A DNA stretch of 64,000 nucleotides. Origin: Streptomyces sp. SCSIO 75703. Its GTDB lineage: Bacteria > Actinomycetota > Actinomycetes > Streptomycetales > Streptomycetaceae. Within the stretch, counting starts at the first letter, position 1. Each line of letters opens with the position of its first letter. Under the pieces are notes generated by a model. It searched no databases. It was not told where the DNA came from and saw only the letters and a program-made list of their open reading frames with translations. The translations under genes were made by a program, and so were the position numbers. This document shows, one piece after another, positions 8,656 through 17,422 of the stretch. Location of the stretch: the NCBI RefSeq assembly GCF_036607905.1, contig NZ_CP144555.1, forward strand, positions 2,852,001-2,916,000, written 5' to 3'.

Positions 8656-8744
8656 GTGAGTGCTCCTTGACGAACGGATTGACGATGTTCAACGCAGAAA
8701 GAGTAGCCGATCGAAGGACCGACCCCGCAATCGGCTACTTAACG

Positions 8745-8817
8745 TAGCGGTGACCGGACTTGAACCGGTGACACAGCGATTATGAGCCGCTTGCTCTACC
8801 GACTGAGCTACACCGCT
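8745..8817 (-). tRNA. tRNA-Met (CAT, elongator type)
   Basis: A 73-nt cloverleaf on the reverse strand. The acceptor AGCGGTG/CACCGCT is fully paired, the anticodon loop CTCATAA contains CAT, the T-loop is TTCAAGT, and the discriminator is A. The paired first acceptor base and normal D-arm argue against an initiator tRNA. Confidence 0.95.
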
Positions 8818-8863
8818 GAGATGCGATCGGGCCCCGCCTGGCGGCGGGAACCTCTCACACCAG

Positions 8864-8936
8864 AGCCCCAAAACGGAATCGAACCGTTGACCTTCTCCTT
8901 ACCATGGAGACGCTCTGCCGACTGAGCTATTGGGGC
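8864..8936 (-). tRNA. tRNA-Thr (GGT anticodon)
   Basis: A 73-nt cloverleaf on the reverse strand. The acceptor GCCCCAA/TTGGGGC is fully paired, the anticodon loop ATGGTAA contains GGT, the T-loop is TTCGATT, and the discriminator is T. It lies 46 bp upstream of tRNA-Met and is probably cotranscribed with tRNA-Met and rpmG. Confidence 0.96.
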
Positions 8937-9578
8937 GAGCGAGGAAGACATTACACGCTCGCCCGCCCATCGCCCAAATCCATTTCCCGGTCCCCTCCGA
9001 CCTCGTTCCCGCGCCCCGGGACCACCCCTGGTGATGCCGTGGGGACCACGGAGGCGGACGTTCCCGGCGGTGCCGGGGCGACCACGGGCGGACACTCCGC
9101 AAGGTGCCGAGCACGCCGGGCCGGACGCTCCCGCGAGGCACCCGGCCCACCGGGACGAAGGCCGGGAACGCCGGGGCGGGGCCGCAGCGGCGACGAGGCC
9201 GGGGACCGGGCCGGTACGGTGGCCGGCCCCGGCGGCCGCGGCCCGGCGCGGGATCGGAGGCCGAACCACCGGGCCCCGGAGACTCCCCGGCGCCGCCGGA
9301 CCCCCGAACGCCGCGCCCGCCCTCCCCACCGGACCGTGACCCATCCCACCCCACCCCACACGCCCCGTCAACGCGGACAGGCCCCCTCCGTGCCCTCCCC
9401 TCCCCCACGGGCGTTCTCCACACCGGGATCAAGCCCGGCTCGACGGGGACCCCTGCGGTACGACTATTGCGCTCCTCCGCGCCCCCGACTGATCACCGTC
9501 CTAGGCTCGACCCACTCTGCGTGATCTTGTACGTGATCCTGCGTCCCCACTGCGCAGCCCCGAGCCCGGAGGAGCGCG
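8937..9578. other. 642-bp intergenic region without a recognisable gene
   Basis: This region should hold the leftward promoter of the tRNA-Thr/tRNA-Met/rpmG unit and the rightward promoter of the amidohydrolase gene. The middle (about 9000-9350) is extremely GC-rich with loose internal repeats around GGGACCACGG. Long open frames exist on both strands but none has family features. Confidence 0.5.
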
Positions 9579-10880
9579 ATGCCCGCCAGCCAGCCGCAGC
9601 CGCACCACTCGTCCTCCCGCTCGGGCCCGGCCGACGGCGGCTCCCTGCTGCTGTCCGGCGCCCGGCTCGCCGACGGCCGCACCGTGGACGTACGGCTGCA
9701 CGGCGACCGCATCGAGGCGGTCGGCACCGCCGGCAGCCTGACCGGCGGCCTTCCGCCCGGCGCGGGAGCCCGCGTCGACCTCTCCGGCTACCTGCTCCTG
9801 CCCGCCCCCGCCGAGCCCCACGTCCACGCCGACACGGCACTGACGGCCGACACGCCCGGCCCCGTCCTCGACGACCCCCGGGAGGTCCAGCGGCGTGCCA
9901 CGGAGGCCGCCCTGCTCCAGCTCGGGCACGGCGCCACCGCGCTCCGCGCGCACGTACGCGTGGGCGACGTCCCGGGACTGGGCACGCTGACAGGGGTCCT
10001 GCGGGCGCGGCGCGCGCTGCGCGGGCTGACGGAGCTGACCACGGTGGCGGTGCCGAGGGTGCTGACGGGCGTGGCGGGGGCCGAGGGGCTGGCGATACTG
10101 CGGGACGCGCTGAAGATGGGCGCCGACGTGGCGGGCGGCTGCCCCGACCTGGACCCCGACCCGACGGGGTACGTGGAGGCGGTCCTGGAGATCGCCGCCG
10201 AACACGGCGTCCCCGTCGACCTGCACACGGACGCCGCCGACCCGGCGCGGCTGGCCCGCATCACGGCGATGGCGGGCGGACTGCGCCCCGGGGTGACGCT
10301 CGGGCCGTGCGAGGGGCTCGCCCTGCTGCCGGACGAGGTGGCCTCCCGGATGGCGGACCTGCTCGCGGCGGCCGGGGTGACCGTGGTGTGCCTGCCGCAG
10401 GGCGGCTGCGCCGGGGGCGGGGACGGCGGCGCCGACCATCGCGACGCCCCGGCGCCGGTACGGCTGCTGCGCGCCGCCGGGGTGCGCGTCGCCGCCGGGA
10501 GCGGAGCGCTGCGGGACCTCTCCAACCCGGTGGGGCGCGGCGACCCCCTGGAGGCGGCCTTCCTGCTGGCCTCGCGGCACGGGCTGCGCCCCACGGAGGC
10601 GTACGAGGCGGTGAGTTCCACGGCGCGGTCGGTGCTGGGGCTGCCCGGGGTGCGCGTGGAGGCGGGTTTCCCGGCCGAACTCCTCGCGGTGCGCGCGGAC
10701 GGGCTGGCGGGGGCGCTCTCCCTGGCGTACAGCCGGATCGTGGTGCACCGGGGGCGCGTGGTGTCGCGGACCAGCGCGGTACGGGAGTTCGGCGACCCGC
10801 CGACCGGGCTGGAGCCGGGGCTGCCCCGTCAGGGACGCGGCGACCGGGACGGCCGTCAGGGGCGCGGGGAGTGGCCGTGA
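9579..10880 (+). CDS. Amidohydrolase-superfamily protein, cytosine-deaminase-like, with altered metal site
   Basis: This 433-aa protein has the superfamily layout: an N-terminal composite domain (LLLSGARLADGRTVDVRLHG), a barrel starting with HVHAD, a DLHTDAAD strand and a C-terminal AYSRIVVHRGRVV. It resembles the cytosine deaminase/CodA branch. Two catalytic positions look altered. The strand where the family carries a metal-binding His reads VTLGPCEGLALL, and the strand that normally supplies the metal Asp (a GSD/GHDD-type motif) reads VAAGSGALRDLSNP. The first HxH and the DLHTD His remain. It may therefore be inactive or have shifted activity. GGAGGAG precedes the ATG at 9579. Neighbours give no pathway clue. 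Confidence 0.8.
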   Translation: MPASQPQPHHSSSRSGPADGGSLLLSGARLADGRTVDVRLHGDRIEAVGTAGSLTGGLPPGAGARVDLSGYLLLPAPAEPHVHADTALTADTPGPVLDDPREVQRRATEAALLQLGHGATALRAHVRVGDVPGLGTLTGVLRARRALRGLTELTTVAVPRVLTGVAGAEGLAILRDALKMGADVAGGCPDLDPDPTGYVEAVLEIAAEHGVPVDLHTDAADPARLARITAMAGGLRPGVTLGPCEGLALLPDEVASRMADLLAAAGVTVVCLPQGGCAGGGDGGADHRDAPAPVRLLRAAGVRVAAGSGALRDLSNPVGRGDPLEAAFLLASRHGLRPTEAYEAVSSTARSVLGLPGVRVEAGFPAELLAVRADGLAGALSLAYSRIVVHRGRVVSRTSAVREFGDPPTGLEPGLPRQGRGDRDGRQGRGEWP

Positions 10881-11003
10881 GGCCGGGCTCGTGACCGCGC
10901 GCCTCGCCGCGGCGGCGCGCTCCCGTTGCCTGCGCCTGCCCGTTCCGTGGGCCGGGCCGAGACCGTACGGCGGGGACGGCCGTCGCGGCGTACGGTCGAA
11001 GGC

Positions 11004-11660
11004 ATGCGCATTGTCATCGCTGGGGGTCATGGTCGGATCGCGCTGCGGCTGGAGCGGTTGCTCGCCGCACGCGGTGACGAGGTGGCGGGCATCGTCCGCC
11101 GGGCCGAGCAGGCCGACGATCTGCGGGAGGCCGGTGCCGAGCCGGTGGTCCTCGACCTGGAGTCGGCCTCCGTCGACGAGGTCGCGGCACGGCTGCGGGG
11201 CGCCGACGCGGCGGTCTTCGCGGCGGGCGCGGGTCCCGGGAGCGGCGCGGCCCGCAAGGAGACGGTGGACAAGGCGGCGGCGGTCCTGTTCGCGGACGCG
11301 GCGGTGCGGGCGGGGGTACGGCGGTTCGTGGTGGTGTCGGCGATGAACGCCGATCCGCGGCACGCGGGCGACGAGGTGTTCGACGTCTACCTGCGCGCGA
11401 AGGGCGAGGCCGACGCGTACGTGCGCTCCCAGGAGGCGCTGGACTGGACGATCCTGCGCCCGGGTCTGCTGACCGACGACGCCGGTACGGGGCTGGTACG
11501 GCTGGAGGCGCACACCGGGCGCGGCCCGGTGCCGCGGGACGACGTGGCCGCGGTCCTGGCCGAACTGGTGGACACGCCGGCGACGGCGGGGCTGACGCTG
11601 GAGCTGATCAGCGGTTCGGCGCCGGTGTCGGTCGCGGTGAAGGCGGTGGCCGGCAACTGA
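11004..11660 (+). CDS. NAD(P)-binding protein, NmrA-like/atypical SDR
   Basis: A 218-aa Rossmann protein. It opens with the dinucleotide motif MRIVIAGGHGRIALRLERLL, continues with GVRRFVVVSAMNADP and YLRAKGEADAYVRSQEALDW, and ends with a short lid. This matches atypical SDR proteins of the YwnB/YhfK kind, which have the fold but not the classical YxxxK active site. Cofactor binding is well supported; the reaction is unknown. The ATG at 11004 starts exactly at the Rossmann strand. A separate, decayed member of a related family is present at 34095-34510. Confidence 0.85.
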   Translation: MRIVIAGGHGRIALRLERLLAARGDEVAGIVRRAEQADDLREAGAEPVVLDLESASVDEVAARLRGADAAVFAAGAGPGSGAARKETVDKAAAVLFADAAVRAGVRRFVVVSAMNADPRHAGDEVFDVYLRAKGEADAYVRSQEALDWTILRPGLLTDDAGTGLVRLEAHTGRGPVPRDDVAAVLAELVDTPATAGLTLELISGSAPVSVAVKAVAGN

Positions 11661-11688
11661 GAACGCCGGCGGCGCGGGCCCGCGCCGC

Positions 11689-11934
11689 TCAGAACAGGGG
11701 CAGTTGGCCGGGCACCTCGGGGACGACGTAGCCGTCCAGGGAGGGCTGCGCCGCCCCGAGCGGGGCCGGGCGGCGCGATCCCGGGCAGGAGACGAGGTCG
11801 GCGCTGACTCTGGTACCGGGCGGATCGTGCCGGGCGTAGCGTCCGGCGACGACGGCGATCTCGCGGCGGCACTCGGGGCAGCGCCGGCGGCGGGCGGAAC
11901 CGGAAGGTCCGGCGGACCGGGAGGACGGCGGCAT
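11689..11934 (-). CDS. Small conserved Streptomyces protein with a CxxC knuckle
   Basis: An 81-aa basic protein beginning MPPSSRSAGPSGSARRRRCP. The first half holds CPECRRE and a later VSCPG, possibly a half zinc ribbon. The C-terminus, LDGYVVPEVPGQLPLF, is the kind of short hydrophobic tail conserved in small actinobacterial proteins. I chose the ATG at 11934 because the upstream in-frame stretch is low-complexity. It is convergent with the NAD(P)-binding gene (29 bp between stops). Function unknown. Confidence 0.6.
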   Translation of the reverse strand: MPPSSRSAGPSGSARRRRCPECRREIAVVAGRYARHDPPGTRVSADLVSCPGSRRPAPLGAAQPSLDGYVVPEVPGQLPLF

Positions 11935-12034
11935 GCCCCCAGTCTGCCCGCGACACGCCGCCGAGCGCCCGCGGGCCGCGCCGAACACCGCCGGGCGCGG
12001 CGCAAGGCGCGGCGCGGCGCGGCGGGCCGCGTGA

Positions 12035-12370
12035 TCAGGCGACCGGCGTGTCGCCGCCCCGCCGCTCGCGCCCGGGAAACTGGCTCAGCGCCAACAGGGC
12101 CAGCCCGGCGAAGAGCAGGGCGACACCGCCGAGGGCCGCCCACTCCCACAGGGGGCCGCCCTGGGTGGCGAGGCGGTTCAGCGTGAGCGCGCAGACGGCG
12201 TTCCAGGCGAGGCCGAGCGCGATCACCAACTGCCCCCAGCCGTGGGTCCGTACGCGTCGCACGGATCGCCGGTTCACCGGCAGCAGCCACCCTCGCGTGA
12301 GCGCCGCCGCGCCGGATGCACCGATGAGCAACGCCACGAGCGCGCCCGCGCCGGCCACGTACACCGTCAT
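12035..12370 (-). CDS. Small integral membrane protein, function unknown
   Basis: A 111-aa protein with three hydrophobic segments (about residues 5-28, 45-63 and 73-93) and a short polar C-terminal tail. The first begins MTVYVAGAGALVALLIGASG. I recognise no named family. It lies about 100 bp downstream of another small membrane protein in the same orientation, and both are downstream of tRNA-Tyr, beyond its terminator. Confidence 0.65.
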   Translation of the reverse strand: MTVYVAGAGALVALLIGASGAAALTRGWLLPVNRRSVRRVRTHGWGQLVIALGLAWNAVCALTLNRLATQGGPLWEWAALGGVALLFAGLALLALSQFPGRERRGGDTPVA

Positions 12371-12467
12371 GTCCGGCCTTTCCCCCGCTCCGGCTCCGCA
12401 CCGGAAACCGGCACATCATGGCATCGCCCCCTCCCGCCGTCGTCCGGCCGCCGGAGAGGGGCGCCGG

Positions 12468-12743
12468 TCAGGGGCGTTCCGCCTGGTCCGGCTGCTCGCC
12501 CCTCCCGCCGCTGCGGCGGCGGCTGAGCAGGGCGCTTCCCACGATCACCAGGCCGATGGCGGCGATCCGGGCGGCCTGGTGGTAGCCGGCCGCCGCCTGA
12601 GGAGCTCCGGGCAGCCGGAGGAAGACCCACGCGGCCACGAGCCCGCCGACACCGACCAGGGCGACGGCTCCCCACGTCCCGAGGTCGGCCCACCAGGGCC
12701 CCGAGCCGTCATCCCGTCCAACACCCTTGTCGGTCACGGCCAT
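12468..12743 (-). CDS. Small two-helix membrane protein, function unknown
   Basis: A 91-aa protein from ATG 12743 (MAVTDKGVGRDDGSGPWWAD) with an AGGGGG ribosome site. Two hydrophobic segments (about residues 20-40 and 56-74) flank a short loop, and the tail is charged (RRRSGGRGEQPDQAERP). No family recognised. It probably forms a unit with the three-helix membrane protein downstream. Confidence 0.6.
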   Translation of the reverse strand: MAVTDKGVGRDDGSGPWWADLGTWGAVALVGVGGLVAAWVFLRLPGAPQAAAGYHQAARIAAIGLVIVGSALLSRRRSGGRGEQPDQAERP

Positions 12744-12824
12744 TCCCCCTGTACGCGCGGTGACGGTCACCAGGAAGGACGCGCCCCCGCCACAGTCGGT
12801 TCACCAGCCGGCACCCGACAACGA

Positions 12825-12870
12825 CGAAAGGGTCTGTGACCAGCATTGCTGCTGGTCACAGACCCTTTCG
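12825..12870. terminator. Perfect 21-bp-stem hairpin after tRNA-Tyr
   Basis: The arms at 12825-12845 and 12850-12870 are exact reverse complements around a TTGC loop. Reading leftward it starts 7 nt after the tRNA-Tyr 3' end, so it is best read as the tRNA terminator. The stem is unusually long and flawless. Confidence 0.8.
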
Positions 12871-12876
12871 GTCGTG

Positions 12877-12958
12877 TGGCGGCGCCAGGATTCGAACCTG
12901 GGAAGGCTGAGCCGGCAGATTTACAGTCTGCTCCCTTTGGCCGCTCGGGCACACCGCC
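12877..12958 (-). tRNA. tRNA-Tyr (GTA anticodon), SLP1-type integration site
   Basis: An 82-nt class II tRNA with a long variable arm. The acceptor is GGCGGTG/CGCCGCC, the anticodon loop CTGTAAA contains GTA, the T-loop is TTCGAAT and the discriminator is A. In S. coelicolor the integrating plasmid SLP1 inserts at the 3' end of the tRNA-Tyr next to yajQ. Here the gene is intact with no integrase, excisionase or replication genes beside it, so the site is unoccupied. Confidence 0.95.
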
Positions 12959-13193
12959 GGGTTTCGCTGCTCGTCGCGCCGCTTTCGGGCGGTGCTCCGT
13001 GGCAACGACGTAAACAATACCCGATGCGGAGGGGTGCTCCGCCACCCGATTGATCGCCGTCCGGGGCGCCGCGGGTGGCTAGGCTGGCCGGGTGCGGCCG
13101 AGGCCCCCCGGAGGGGCCCGGTGGCCGCCGTCGTATGCCGGTACGGGTCCCGCAGGTGACCCGACACGCACCAGATACAAGGAGCCACAGGAC

Positions 13194-13682
13194 ATGGCCG
13201 ACTCCAGTTTCGACATCGTCTCGAAGGTCGAGCGGCAGGAGGTCGACAACGCCCTCAACCAGGCCGCCAAGGAGATTTCGCAGCGCTACGACTTCAAGGG
13301 TGTGGGCGCCTCGATCGGGTGGTCCGGGGAGAAGATCCTCCTGGAGGCGAACTCCGAGGACCGGGTGAAGGCCGTGCTCGACGTCTTCCAGTCCAAGCTG
13401 ATCAAGCGGGGCATCTCGCTGAAGGCCCTGGACGCCGGTGAGCCGCAGCTCTCCGGCAAGGAGTACAAGATCTTCGCGTCGATCCAGGAGGGCATCTCCC
13501 AGGACAACGCGAAGAAGGTGGCGAAGATCATCCGCGATGAGGGCCCCAAGGGCGTGAAGGCCCAGGTGCAGGGCGAGGAGCTGCGGGTCACCTCGAAGAG
13601 CCGGGACGACCTCCAGGCCGTGATCTCGCTGCTGAAGGGCAAGGACTTCGACTTCGCGTTGCAGTTCGTGAACTACCGGTAG
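13194..13682 (+). CDS. yajQ: YajQ-family nucleotide-binding protein
   Basis: A 162-aa cytoplasmic protein with the family start [20 protein letters not shown], a central RGISLKALD and the C-terminal [14 protein letters not shown]. YajQ proteins have two alpha/beta domains and bind nucleotides or RNA; in Xanthomonas a homologue binds cyclic di-GMP. Which ligand applies here is unknown. AAGGAG precedes the ATG at 13194. A strong hairpin follows at 13731-13760, so it is likely transcribed alone. Confidence 0.95.
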   Translation: MADSSFDIVSKVERQEVDNALNQAAKEISQRYDFKGVGASIGWSGEKILLEANSEDRVKAVLDVFQSKLIKRGISLKALDAGEPQLSGKEYKIFASIQEGISQDNAKKVAKIIRDEGPKGVKAQVQGEELRVTSKSRDDLQAVISLLKGKDFDFALQFVNYR

Positions 13683-13730
13683 TCCGGTTCACGGGCGTCC
13701 GGTCCCCGGGGCCGGGGTCCGGACGGGAGA

Positions 13731-13760
13731 AAGGGTGGGCGCCCGTGGGTGCCCACCCTT
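13731..13760 (+). terminator. Terminator after yajQ
   Basis: AAGGGTGGGC (13731-13740) pairs with GCCCACCCTT (13751-13760) around a 10-nt loop, 49 bp after the yajQ stop. The sequence after it is GC-rich repeat, not a U-tract. Confidence 0.75.
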
Positions 13761-13761
13761 C

Positions 13762-13870
13762 GTCGTCCGCCCGGTTGCCGTCGGCCCGGTCATCGTCGGC
13801 CCGGTCGCCGTCCGCCCGGCCATCCTCGGCCCAGTCATCGTCGGCCCGGTTGCCGTCCGCCCCGTCCGGC
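13762..13870. repeat. Degenerate tandem repeat between yajQ and the GlsB-like gene
   Basis: About eight imperfect copies of a short unit built on GTCGGCCCGGTCATC / GTCCGCCCGGTTGCC. It fills the gap between the yajQ terminator and the convergent GlsB-like gene. Open frames through it are products of the repeat. Confidence 0.8.
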
Positions 13871-13881
13871 ACGGGGCGGGG

Positions 13882-14148
13882 TCAGCTCCGGGAGTTGCCG
13901 AACAGCAGGCGGTAGCCGATCAGGAGGACCAGGGAGCCGCCGATGGCCGCCGCCCAGGTGGCGCCGTCGTAGAAGCCCTTGGTGATGGGGTGGTCCAGCC
14001 AGCGGGCCGAGATCCAGCCGCCGATGAACGCGCCCGCGACACCGATCAGCGTGGTGCCGATGATGCCGCCCGGGTCGCGCCCCGGCAGCAGGAACTTGGC
14101 GATGGCCCCGGCCAACAGTCCCAGGATGATCCAGCCGATGACGGTCAT
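13882..14148 (-). CDS. GlsB/YeaQ/YmgE family stress-response membrane protein
   Basis: An 88-aa glycine-rich three-helix membrane protein. It begins MTVIGWIILGLLAGAIAKFL and carries the family segment PGRDPGGIIGTTLIGVAGAF, then a last helix before GYRLLFGNSRS. Members of this family (transglycosylase-associated proteins) are induced by stress in several bacteria; the molecular role is unknown. The ATG at 14148 gives the normal family length. Confidence 0.9.
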   Translation of the reverse strand: MTVIGWIILGLLAGAIAKFLLPGRDPGGIIGTTLIGVAGAFIGGWISARWLDHPITKGFYDGATWAAAIGGSLVLLIGYRLLFGNSRS

Positions 14149-14288
14149 GCCGCTACCCTGCCCCTTCTCGTTCCACGCCGTGCCGCCGCTGTGGGCCGAT
14201 CCTCCGCGCGTGCTGTCGTGTCCTGTCGGTGGAGAGGACGTCCCGATCATGCCCGGTGGTTGCGCCGGCACTCCTGACGGACCGTCGG

Positions 14289-14702
14289 CTACCAGCCGTT
14301 GCGCTGTCCGGCGGCGGCCGTGAACGGCTGGTCGGTGCGGACGATCTCGCGGCCCAGCGGGAGCAGCGAGACGGGGATCAGCTTGAAGTTGGCGATGCCG
14401 AGCGGGATGCCGATGATCGTGACGCAGAGCGCGATGCCGGTGAAGACGTGGCCGAGCGCCAGCCACCAGCCGGCCAGGACCAGCCAGAGCACGTTGCCGA
14501 TGCAGGAGGGCGCTCCCGCGTCCCGGCGTTCGACCGTGGTGTAGCCGAAGGGCCAGAGCGCGTAGACGCCGATGCGGAATGCGGCGATCCCGAAGGGGAT
14601 GCCGATGATGGTGATGCACAGCAGCACGCCCGCGACCAGGTAGCCGAGGAACAGCCAGAAGCCGCTGAGGACGAGCCAGATGATGTTCAGGATGGTCTTC
14701 AC
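14289..14702 (-). CDS. YccF-domain membrane protein
   Basis: A 137-aa membrane protein made of two similar halves, each with a tryptophan-rich helix and a repeated motif: [16 protein letters not shown] and [16 protein letters not shown]. That duplication defines YccF proteins. The GTG start at 14702 overlaps the htpX stop by 4 bp (GTGA), so translation is coupled to the protease. Function is unknown, but the pairing suggests a membrane quality-control role. Confidence 0.9.
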   Translation of the reverse strand: MKTILNIIWLVLSGFWLFLGYLVAGVLLCITIIGIPFGIAAFRIGVYALWPFGYTTVERRDAGAPSCIGNVLWLVLAGWWLALGHVFTGIALCVTIIGIPLGIANFKLIPVSLLPLGREIVRTDQPFTAAAGQRNGW

Positions 14703-15562
14703 TGGTGGCGACCTGCCATCTTTTCGAGTCGGGCGATCCGCTCCGCCATCGGAGGGTGGGTGGAGAACATCTTGGACAGTCCTTCCCCCGGCCGGAAAGG
14801 GTTCGCGATCATCATGTGGCTGGCGGTCTCGATGCGCGGCTCGGGCGGCAGCGGGAGCTGCCGGGTGCCGGCCTCCAGCTTGCGCAGCGCGCCGGCGAGC
14901 GCGAGCGGGTCGCCGGTGAGCTGGGCCCCGGAGGCGTCGGCCTCGTACTCCCGGGAGCGGCTGATGGCGAGTTGGATCAGGGTGGCGGCGAGTGGGCCCA
15001 GGATCATGATCAGCAGCATGCCGAGCAGGCCGGGGCCGTCGTCGTCGTCGGACCGCCCGATGGGGATCAGCCAGGCGAAGTTCACCAGGAACATGATCAC
15101 GGAGGCGAGGGCTCCGGCGACCGAGGAGATCAGGATGTCGCGGTTGTAGACGTGGCTCAGTTCGTGGCCGATGACGCCGCGCAGCTCGCGTTCGTCGAGC
15201 AGGCGCAGGATGCCGTCGGTGCAGCAAACGGCGGCGTTGCGCGGGTTGCGGCCGGTGGCGAAGGCGTTGGGCGCCTCCGTCGGGGAGATGTACAGGCGGG
15301 GCATGGGCTGGCGGGCCTGGGTGGAGAGCTCGCGGACCATGCGGTAGAGGGCGGGTGCCTCGAACTCGCTGACCGGGCGGGCGCGCATCGCGCGCAGGGC
15401 GAGCTTGTCGCTGTTCCAGTACGCGTACGCGTTGGTGCCGAGGGCGACGAGGACGGCGACGACGAGCCCGGCTCGGCCGAAGAAGCCGCCGATGACGATG
15501 ATGAGCGCGGACAGTCCCCCGAGGAGAACTGCGGTCCTGAGCCCGTTGTGCCGGCGGTGCAC
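14699..15562 (-). CDS. htpX: Membrane zinc metalloprotease HtpX
   Basis: A 287-aa M48 protease that degrades misfolded membrane proteins. It has N-terminal hydrophobic helices ([20 protein letters not shown] and a second), the active-site motif [14 protein letters not shown] (HExxH) and the downstream glutamate in [11 protein letters not shown], plus two more membrane segments between them. The GTG at 15562 ([10 protein letters not shown]) has GGAGGG about 8 bp upstream and gives the standard length. A longer in-frame extension to 15694 is unlikely to be translated. It is translationally coupled to the YccF gene. Confidence 0.95.
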   Translation of the reverse strand: MHRRHNGLRTAVLLGGLSALIIVIGGFFGRAGLVVAVLVALGTNAYAYWNSDKLALRAMRARPVSEFEAPALYRMVRELSTQARQPMPRLYISPTEAPNAFATGRNPRNAAVCCTDGILRLLDERELRGVIGHELSHVYNRDILISSVAGALASVIMFLVNFAWLIPIGRSDDDDGPGLLGMLLIMILGPLAATLIQLAISRSREYEADASGAQLTGDPLALAGALRKLEAGTRQLPLPPEPRIETASHMMIANPFRPGEGLSKMFSTHPPMAERIARLEKMAGRHQ

Positions 15563-15910
15563 GGTACGCCCTCCAAATCGTGCAGCAGGGGAACCCTCTG
15601 GTTGCTGGTCTCGCTCGCTGTGCGTGGTCGCTGTCCGGGATGCCCCTGGTCGTGGTGTCTCGTCCCGTCCAGTGGACCCTTCCGTACTGGTCAACGCCAG
15701 GCGAATGCCGCCGGTTCCCCGACGCGTACGGTGGCGCGCGGTCCGTCCGGGTGGCGGGGGCCCGCCCCGGGTGCGCTGCTCGCGCTCGGGGGCGTGTGGA
15801 GTTAGCCCACGCGCCCTTCGGGTGCCGCCCCGGTGTGGACGGCGGTTCCGGGTGGTGCCGGGCAGGGGCCGTACCGGGGCGTACCCGGGCGCTACAAGGC
15901 GCTGCCAGGC
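15563..15910. other. Intergenic region between htpX and the nuo2 operon end
   Basis: This 348-bp gap holds the htpX promoter (leftward). A TTGACC at 15694-15689 on the reverse strand is a possible -35 element, but no good -10 sits at the expected distance. No gene is supported. Confidence 0.4.
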
Positions 15911-17422
15911 TCAGAAGAGGGCGGTGCCGGCGAAGCGCAGGACGAGCTGGGGGGCTCCGGAGAGGGCGAGGCCGAGGGCGCCGGTGGCGGCGAGGGCGGC
16001 GGTGAGCGGGGCCGGGAGGCGGTGGGCGGCGGTCTCGCCCTCGGGGGCGCGGAAGAGCAGGGCCGTCCACCGGAGGTAGTAGAAGAGGGCGATCACGACG
16101 TTGACGGCCATGACCACGGCGAGCCAGCCGAGGCCCGCGTCGACGGCGGCGGCGAAGACGGTGACCTTGGCGAAGAGGCCGATGATCCCGGGCGGCAGCC
16201 CGGCGAGGCACAGCAGGAAGAACGCGAGGAGCAGCGCGGTCAGCGGGTTGGCGGCGTACAGGCCCCGGTAGTCGTCGACCCGGTTGAGGGTCCTGGTCCG
16301 GCCGACGAGGGCGGCCACCGCGAAGGCGCCGAGGTTCACGGCGGCGTACACGAGGGCGTAGGCGACGGTGGAGCCGATCGGCCGTCCGGGGTCGTCGGCG
16401 TACGCGGCGGCGGCGATCGGCACCAGGAGGTAGCCGGCCTGGCCGACGGACGACCAGGCGAGGAGCCGTACCGCGCCGTACGCGCGCGTGGCGCTCTGCC
16501 GCAGGGCGCCGAGGTTGCCGACGGTCATGGTGAGCGCGGCCAGTACGGCGAGGGCGGGCCCCCACACGTCGGCGTACGAGGGGAGGGCGACGACGGTGAC
16601 GAGGACGAGGCCGCTGAAGCCGACCGCCTTGCCGACGACCGAGAGGTACGCGGCGACCGGCAGGGGGGCGCCGACGTAGGTGTCGGGGACCCAGAAGTGG
16701 AAGGGCACGGCGGCCGTCTTGAAGGCGAAGCCGACGAGGAGGACGACGACGCCGGTCCGTACGAGGGTGGTGAACTGGCCGTCGACGTGCTGGACGCGCT
16801 CGGCCACCCGGGTCAGGTGGAGGGTGCCGGTGGCGGCGTAGACGAAGCTGACGCCCAGGAGGCTGACGGCGGTCGCGGTGACCGAGGAGAGGAAGAACTT
16901 CAGGGCGGCCTCGGAGGAGCGCCGGTCGCCGTGGCGCAGGCCCACCAGGGCGAAGGCGGGCAGGGAGGCCACCTCCAGGGCGACGACGAGGGTGGCGAGG
17001 TCGCGGGAGGCGGGCAGCAGCGCGGCGCCGGCCGCCGAGGAGAGCAGCAGGAACCAGAACTCGCCGTCGGGCAGGCGCGGGCCGGAGTCCCGCAGCGCGG
17101 TGACGGACAGCAGGGCGGCCACCAGGGCGCCGCCGAGGACGAGGAACTGGATGGCGAGGGTGAACGTGTCCGCGCTGTAGCTGCACACGGCCGGGTCGCC
17201 GGTGAGGCAGAACGTCGCGCGGCCGGCGCCCACCAGCGGCAGCAGCAGGAGCAGGCCGGCGGCGAGCGCGCCGACGGCGCCGAGGCCGAGCAGCGGTTTG
17301 CGGGACTCGGGCACGAACAGGTCGGCGACCAGCACGGCGAGCGCGGCCAGGGCCACGACGGTGGGCGGGGCGATGGCGAGCCAGTCGACGGACTGGACGA
17401 GGCTCTGGGCCACCGGGCTCAT
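15911..17422 (-). CDS. nuoN: Complex I subunit NuoN (second nuo locus)
   Basis: A 503-aa proton-pumping, antiporter-like subunit of NADH dehydrogenase I. The many membrane helices include the family segments VALEVASLPAFALVGL, AFKTAAVPFHFWVPDTY (conserved lysine) and WSSVGQAGYLLVP. The ATG at 17422 overlaps the nuoM stop (ATGA). It is the last gene of the ten-gene operon. It is distinct from the other nuoN whose 3' end lies at 63688-64000. Confidence 0.95.
   Translation of the reverse strand: MSPVAQSLVQSVDWLAIAPPTVVALAALAVLVADLFVPESRKPLLGLGAVGALAAGLLLLLPLVGAGRATFCLTGDPAVCSYSADTFTLAIQFLVLGGALVAALLSVTALRDSGPRLPDGEFWFLLLSSAAGAALLPASRDLATLVVALEVASLPAFALVGLRHGDRRSSEAALKFFLSSVTATAVSLLGVSFVYAATGTLHLTRVAERVQHVDGQFTTLVRTGVVVLLVGFAFKTAAVPFHFWVPDTYVGAPLPVAAYLSVVGKAVGFSGLVLVTVVALPSYADVWGPALAVLAALTMTVGNLGALRQSATRAYGAVRLLAWSSVGQAGYLLVPIAAAAYADDPGRPIGSTVAYALVYAAVNLGAFAVAALVGRTRTLNRVDDYRGLYAANPLTALLLAFFLLCLAGLPPGIIGLFAKVTVFAAAVDAGLGWLAVVMAVNVVIALFYYLRWTALLFRAPEGETAAHRLPAPLTAALAATGALGLALSGAPQLVLRFAGTALF

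Noticed and set aside
9501..12419. A 972-codon reverse frame across the amidohydrolase and NAD(P)-binding genes
   Set aside because: It lies antisense to genes with clear family motifs and shows none itself.
12825..12870. Integrated-element att repeat
   Set aside because: It is an inverted, not a direct, repeat and has no second copy or integrase; a tRNA terminator explains it.
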